NCBI GenBank assembly: GCA_004369085.1 | Contig: ML210600.1 | Location: forward strand, 1-12,185 | Length of the DNA: 12,185 nucleotides | DNA from: Coprinopsis marcescibilis | Lineage: Eukaryota; Basidiomycota; Agaricomycetes; Agaricales; Psathyrellaceae | Direction: 5' to 3' | In this document: positions 8,558 to 12,185 of the stretch, one piece after another | How positions within the stretch are numbered: position 1 is the first letter of the stretch | Layout: each line of letters opens with the position of its first letter | Program-made: the position numbers and the translations under genes | Notes under the pieces: model-generated | What the model was told of the DNA's origin: nothing | What the model saw: the letters and a program-made list of their open reading frames with translations, nothing else | Databases searched by the model: none

Positions 8558-10297
8558 GGAGATCAGAGTCATGGCCACCTGTATCTCTGTCTCCCATGTC
8601 AGGCAGTGATCAAACGACAAACGAGTCTGTTCTGCATCCGACGCCACTGGGCCACTTACATATAATGTCAGGGACAATGCATTCGGAGGTTTTGGCAGCA
8701 GCTCTTGACGAGCAGCAGAGTCGCTTGAGCCCTCAGCTATACCAAGCTTCACGAACGAAACCTCGACCACCGCCAATTGAATTGGACATGGCCATTGTTT
8801 CGCAGAGACCCCTCACGCCAGCGCATTCGCGGACCCCGAACGAAACGACTAGGACAGCGAAACCTCATATCATCTCAGGACAACTGTCGGAGGAGTTCAT
8901 CCAGGAGAGCTTCCATCACTACCTGAAGTCGACGATTGCGCAGGCGAAGCTTGAAGGGCTGCTCACTGATGATGTGGTGGAAACTATGGATAGGGACTTT
9001 GCAGTGACTGGTGGGTGATAGTAATCTTTGGCGCTCGGGCGGCGTTTGAGCTAACCCAAATCCGTTAGGCCCGGCGCTAGTCCTGTATTTCGCTGCAGCG
9101 CGAAGCAAGACGTCTCCACCCTCAGTCCCACTACCGCTGGCAAATCAATCGGAAGGGAAGAAGCGGATAAATCTCTCATACGATAACTGTCCTCCAGCCT
9201 TCATTTCCTTCATGAAGGAGTGGGCAAGGAACGTGCCGCAGATTCAACGACTATCACCAGAGTACCAAACCGACCTCTCCAGGGTAATTTGTGGGCTAGA
9301 ACCACTCACCCAGCCCATAAACATTGGTTCGAACGGGATTGCCGCCAATCTCCGTTCTGTGGCCATCGAGATCAGCCAGAGAAAATCGTTCCAGGACCGG
9401 GTCAACACTTCGCTAAACGCTGCGCTGGGATCGAGAAGGGGCCAAAAGCCTTTCGTTTTACCCAAATTTCATCACATTCCGACTTCCCCTCGCCTACCCA
9501 ATAGGGTCAGCATAGCATCATGCATGAGCAGTAGCTCATCACGTCCATCTGTGCCGTCGTGGGCATCCTCCATGGAGGAACTGGAGAAACGCGATCGCCC
9601 GTTCTCCCCATCATCGAGTTCCTCCAGTGCGTCGTCCTCGTCCTTTTACTTGTCGCCAGCCACGACACCAAACACCTCAACGTCTTCCCTATCTGACTCT
9701 CCTTCCACGACTACACCAACGCCCACATTGCTCACACCCGATACGCCCGCCATCGAGTTCATTAGAGAGACTCTGTACGCATCCTTGGCTGACCAACTGG
9801 AACGTGTGCCTTCGCTTGGAAAGCTTCTTGCAGTTGATCCAACAAGAGCCTACTACGGGGCTATCGCATTCGCCCTTCTAGACGTAGCAACAACTGCGGT
9901 TACCCGTGAAGGCGATGTAGAGGGTGTTCTTGGCATGCGTCTTACACTGGACAAGTGCCCTGCAAATCTTCAGCCATTGATGAAGGAGTTGGTTTCGATA
10001 GGGAAGCAAGCGAGGGTCTACGATGATGAGGACGATGACGAAGCCATTCAGCGTATTGGCCGGGGAAAGAAAGCAAAGATCTCAACGATGGAGCGTGTGA
10101 GGGGCATATTGGAGTTCGGTGTTGGGGTTGCGAGGGAGGGGCGGCCAGGTGATGGTCCCAGAGGGATTGAAGAGGGGAAGGCAGTAGAGTTTGCCAATCG
10201 ACTAAACCTGCTGGCGCTGAAGCTGACGAGCTTGGAAAAATTCAGGGAGAGGCAAGAATACGTGTTCAAGGTACTTTCTGGCGTTTCAAGTCCGTAG
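8545..10297 (+). CDS. Unrecognised basidiomycete family protein, copy B (long N-terminus)
   Basis: There are two exons, 8545-9010 and 9069-10297 (564 aa with this start). The 58-nt intron has donor GTGGGT, branch CTAAC at 9051-9055 and acceptor GTTAG, in phase 1 at the same Gly as in copies A and C. Conserved blocks are SGQLSEEFIQESFHHYLKS in exon 1, PALVLYFAAARS through LSYDNCPPAF, ICGLEPLTQP and VAIEISQRKSFQ early in exon 2, and IEFIRETLYASLADQLE to the end. The linker (about residues 276-381) is Ser/Thr/Pro-rich and includes runs of serine. About 110 residues precede the GQLS block against 13-21 in the paralogs. That extension is an open frame but has no counterpart, so the start is uncertain: ATG 8545 (good A at -3), 8596 and 8788 are all in frame, and a spliced start at 8519 is possible. 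Function unknown; no signal peptide seen. Confidence 0.82.
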
Positions 10298-10353
10298 ACG
10301 TTCGTGTGATGACCCTCGGAAAACTTTCAACATGTACGAATTGTATATTAATA
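10298..10353. other. 56-bp gap between convergent copies B and C
   Basis: Only 56 bp separate the two stop codons. The AT-rich gap must hold or be overrun by both 3' UTRs and polyadenylation signals, so the two transcripts probably overlap at their ends. Confidence 0.7.
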
Positions 10354-11746
10354 TTAGCCATTATTACCAGTGACTATATTGAAAACTCTATCTTGAGTAT
10401 CTGAAAAAGCTTTCAGGGTAGTGAGGCTCAGCGCCAAAGAGTTCACTCTATTCGCAAACTCTAGACACTTCGAATCGACACTGACCGCCCCGTCACCTCC
10501 TATTTCTGCGTTCAATCCGCCTCCCACCCCTAGTTCCAGCATCCATGATACACGGGTTTTTCTGGATACTGCTGCTCTGCCTTCCTCTTTCGAAACCCCG
10601 CTTGCCTCCTTCCGATCTTCTTCATCTAGCTCCTTTGCCTGAATCCCAATCTTGGTCAATTCCAGGAGCATAGGCCGGGCCTCTGAGGTGCATTCTGTCA
10701 ATTTGAGTCGTTTACCACCAACGCACCTCAGCTCGCCGTCCGAGGTGGTTTCAGTGGTAGCAACATCGCAGATAGAGAACGCCATGGACGCGTAATATGC
10801 TCTGGTACGATCGATGACGAGCAACTTCCGCAGTGATGGGAGCTGTTCTGATCGTTTTTCCAAAGACGTGTAAAGCGTTTCTCTAATCATTTCCGTTGGC
10901 GATAGCTCTGAGATCACGGTTGTTGTTGGAGATGGTGGTGCTTGAATTGGCAGTGACGAAGTAGAAGTCACAGCAGAAGAGGATCCGCTTCGTCTCGCAC
11001 CCTCGAACATGGATGAGGCCCACGAGGGGATAGACGAGGCTGAGGACCGACTGCTCAAGCATGAGGCAATGCTTGGTGGGCGACTCGAGGATGGAATGAG
11101 GTGGAAGGTTGGGGGTGTATATGGGGTATGAACATCTAGCTCTGCCTCGAGTGATGCCGCAACACGGTCTTGGAATGACCTTCTCTGGCCAATTTCTATG
11201 GCTACTGCGCGTAGACTGGCAGCATATCCGTTTATTTCAGCATTGGTGGGCTGGGCGAGCGGCTCAAGCCCACAGATTGCACGAGCGAGGTCGTGTTGGT
11301 ACTCCGGGCGTAAGCGTTGTATCGGTGGGACAGTCTTGGCCCACGCCTTCATGAAGGTTATGAACGCCGGGGGGCAGTTGTGGTAGGATAGATTGAGTTT
11401 CCGCTTTCGTGAAGTATTGCCTAGCGGTAGGGCGACTGAAGGAGGGTCCGTGTTTGAGCGTAGTGCCGCAAAATACAGACACAACGCGGGGCCTAATGAC
11501 GTAGGAACAAGTTAGATTAATGCAATACCTGACCATCTCACACGCACCCGTTATAACAAATTCCTTCTCAGCACTGGAAAGTACTTCGCCCTTCAGCAAC
11601 CCTTCCAGCTTCGCTTGAGCAAATGATGATTTCAAGTGGTGGTGGAAGCTCTCCTGGATAAACGCCTCCGATAGCTGGCCGGTTACAGCATTCGTAAGTG
11701 ACCCTTGCGAGGAAGAGGATGGCTTGGCGGAAGCGGATGAAGACAT
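10354..11746 (-). CDS. Unrecognised basidiomycete family protein, copy C
   Basis: There are two exons, 11548-11746 and 10354-11492 (445 aa). The 55-nt intron has donor GTGCGT, branch CTAAC (minus strand, 11511-11515) and acceptor ATTAG, in phase 1 at the shared Gly67. The start ATG 11746 sits just downstream of a good TATA box. Block 1 reads TGQLSEAFIQESFHHHLKS, block 2 runs from PALCLYFAALRS through LSYHNCPPAF, ICGLEPLAQP and VAIEIGQRRSFQ, and block 3 from MIRETLYTSLEKR through DRTRAYYAS and LALSLTTLKAF. The linker (about 187-263) carries IASCLSS and IPSWASSM, also present in copy B. Block 3 is the most diverged of the three copies (for example LADQLE is LEKRSE and the segment around residue 380 differs), suggesting relaxed or altered constraint. 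The frame is intact. Function unknown; no signal peptide or membrane segment. Confidence 0.88.
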
Positions 11747-11783
11747 GGCGAAAAAGTTTAAGGTGAAACGTAAACAATGGTGG

Positions 11784-11792
11784 CTTTATATA
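11784..11792 (-). promoter_or_regulatory. TATA box of family copy C
   Basis: On the minus strand it reads TATATAAAG, 38-46 bp before ATG 11746, implying a leader of only about 10 nt. Confidence 0.6.
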
Positions 11793-12009
11793 TGAAACCT
11801 TTCAAAGGCTGGGCAATTCTCGTTTGGCCTACAATTCACAGAGAACTCAGTAGGTGTCGCGCGGGCTGAAAGTGTACTGTATGTTCAAGCAACCATCCGC
11901 AGCCATTCTAATATATTAAGAGACAACGGGCTATGACGCAATATTATATAATATATTTACTAAGCAAAGAATCGCACGGTCACTACATTGAGCTCGCCGC
12001 GCGTCGGCT

Positions 12010-12023
12010 TCGGACATGTCCGA
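12010..12023. repeat. 14-bp perfect palindrome
   Basis: TCGGACATGTCCGA equals its own reverse complement. It lies between two copies of GCCGCGCGT (11996-12004 and 12044-12052). A dimeric transcription-factor site is possible; no factor can be named. Confidence 0.5.
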
Positions 12024-12065
12024 CTATGTGTTCCCACGTTCCTGCCGCGCGTGTTCGCGTTCGAG

Positions 12066-12104
12066 TTTTCGCCGTTTCGTGACATTTTTGTGCATTTTCG
12101 CCGT
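12066..12104 (+). repeat. Direct repeat TTTTCGCCGT, two copies
   Basis: Identical 10-mers occur at 12066-12075 and 12095-12104, 29 bp apart start to start, in the presumed promoter stretch. Confidence 0.5.
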
Positions 12105-12185
12105 AATATTGCCTGCCCATCAGTTTTATCCTTCTTTTACCTCACTTTTACCACTCTGTATTGCTTCTTTGATACCTGTCACTGC

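Larger units (their letters stand above)
11793..12185. other. Non-coding right flank, possible promoter of a gene beyond the window
   Basis: An AT-rich tract (11938-11960) is followed by a GC-rich stretch with small repeats (11996-12104) and then a pyrimidine-rich end (12118-12185) without an ATG. Pyrimidine tracts are common around fungal transcription starts, so a plus-strand gene may begin just past the edge. No coding frame was supported. Confidence 0.35.

Overview
The window looks like nuclear DNA of a filamentous basidiomycete, most likely an Agaricomycete. The genes are compact and split by many very short introns (mostly 48-80 nt) with GTRNGT-type donors and CTRAY-like branch sites. 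The recognisable proteins are typical of mushroom-forming fungi: an F-box-like protein, a secreted AA9 (formerly GH61) protein and a secreted CE4 chitin deacetylase. No rRNA, tRNA, CRISPR array or intact transposon was seen. Exon models were built by hand from splice signals, reading-frame phase and the known patterns of the families.

Layout, left to right. 1-879: no convincing gene. 880-2283 (+): intronless F-box-like protein of 467 aa. 2486-3458 (-): six-exon AA9-like gene, well conserved except at the copper site. 3504-4212: no gene seen. 4213-5623 (+): copy A of an unrecognised gene family. 5866-7404 (-): twelve-exon chitin/polysaccharide deacetylase with all five CE4 motifs, two microexons and one GC-AG intron. 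7405-8544: mostly non-coding, ending in the TATA box and leader of the next gene. 8545-10297 (+): copy B of the family. 10354-11746 (-): copy C, tail-to-tail with copy B and 56 bp from it. 11747-12185: promoter of copy C, then a repeat-bearing, pyrimidine-rich stretch that may be the promoter of a gene beyond the window.

Two points stand out. First, the AA9-like gene keeps its fold signature, disulfide cysteines, splicing and C-terminus, yet has substitutions at every residue expected to hold or support the copper, so it is probably not an oxidative polysaccharide-cleaving enzyme. Second, three diverged paralogs of a family I cannot name share one phase-1 intron and a three-block plan: a short N-terminal block, a central block, and a C-terminal block after a Ser/Pro-rich linker. 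The pair of copies that match best changes from block to block. Two secreted carbohydrate-acting genes lie among the paralogs. A functional link is possible but rests only on position.
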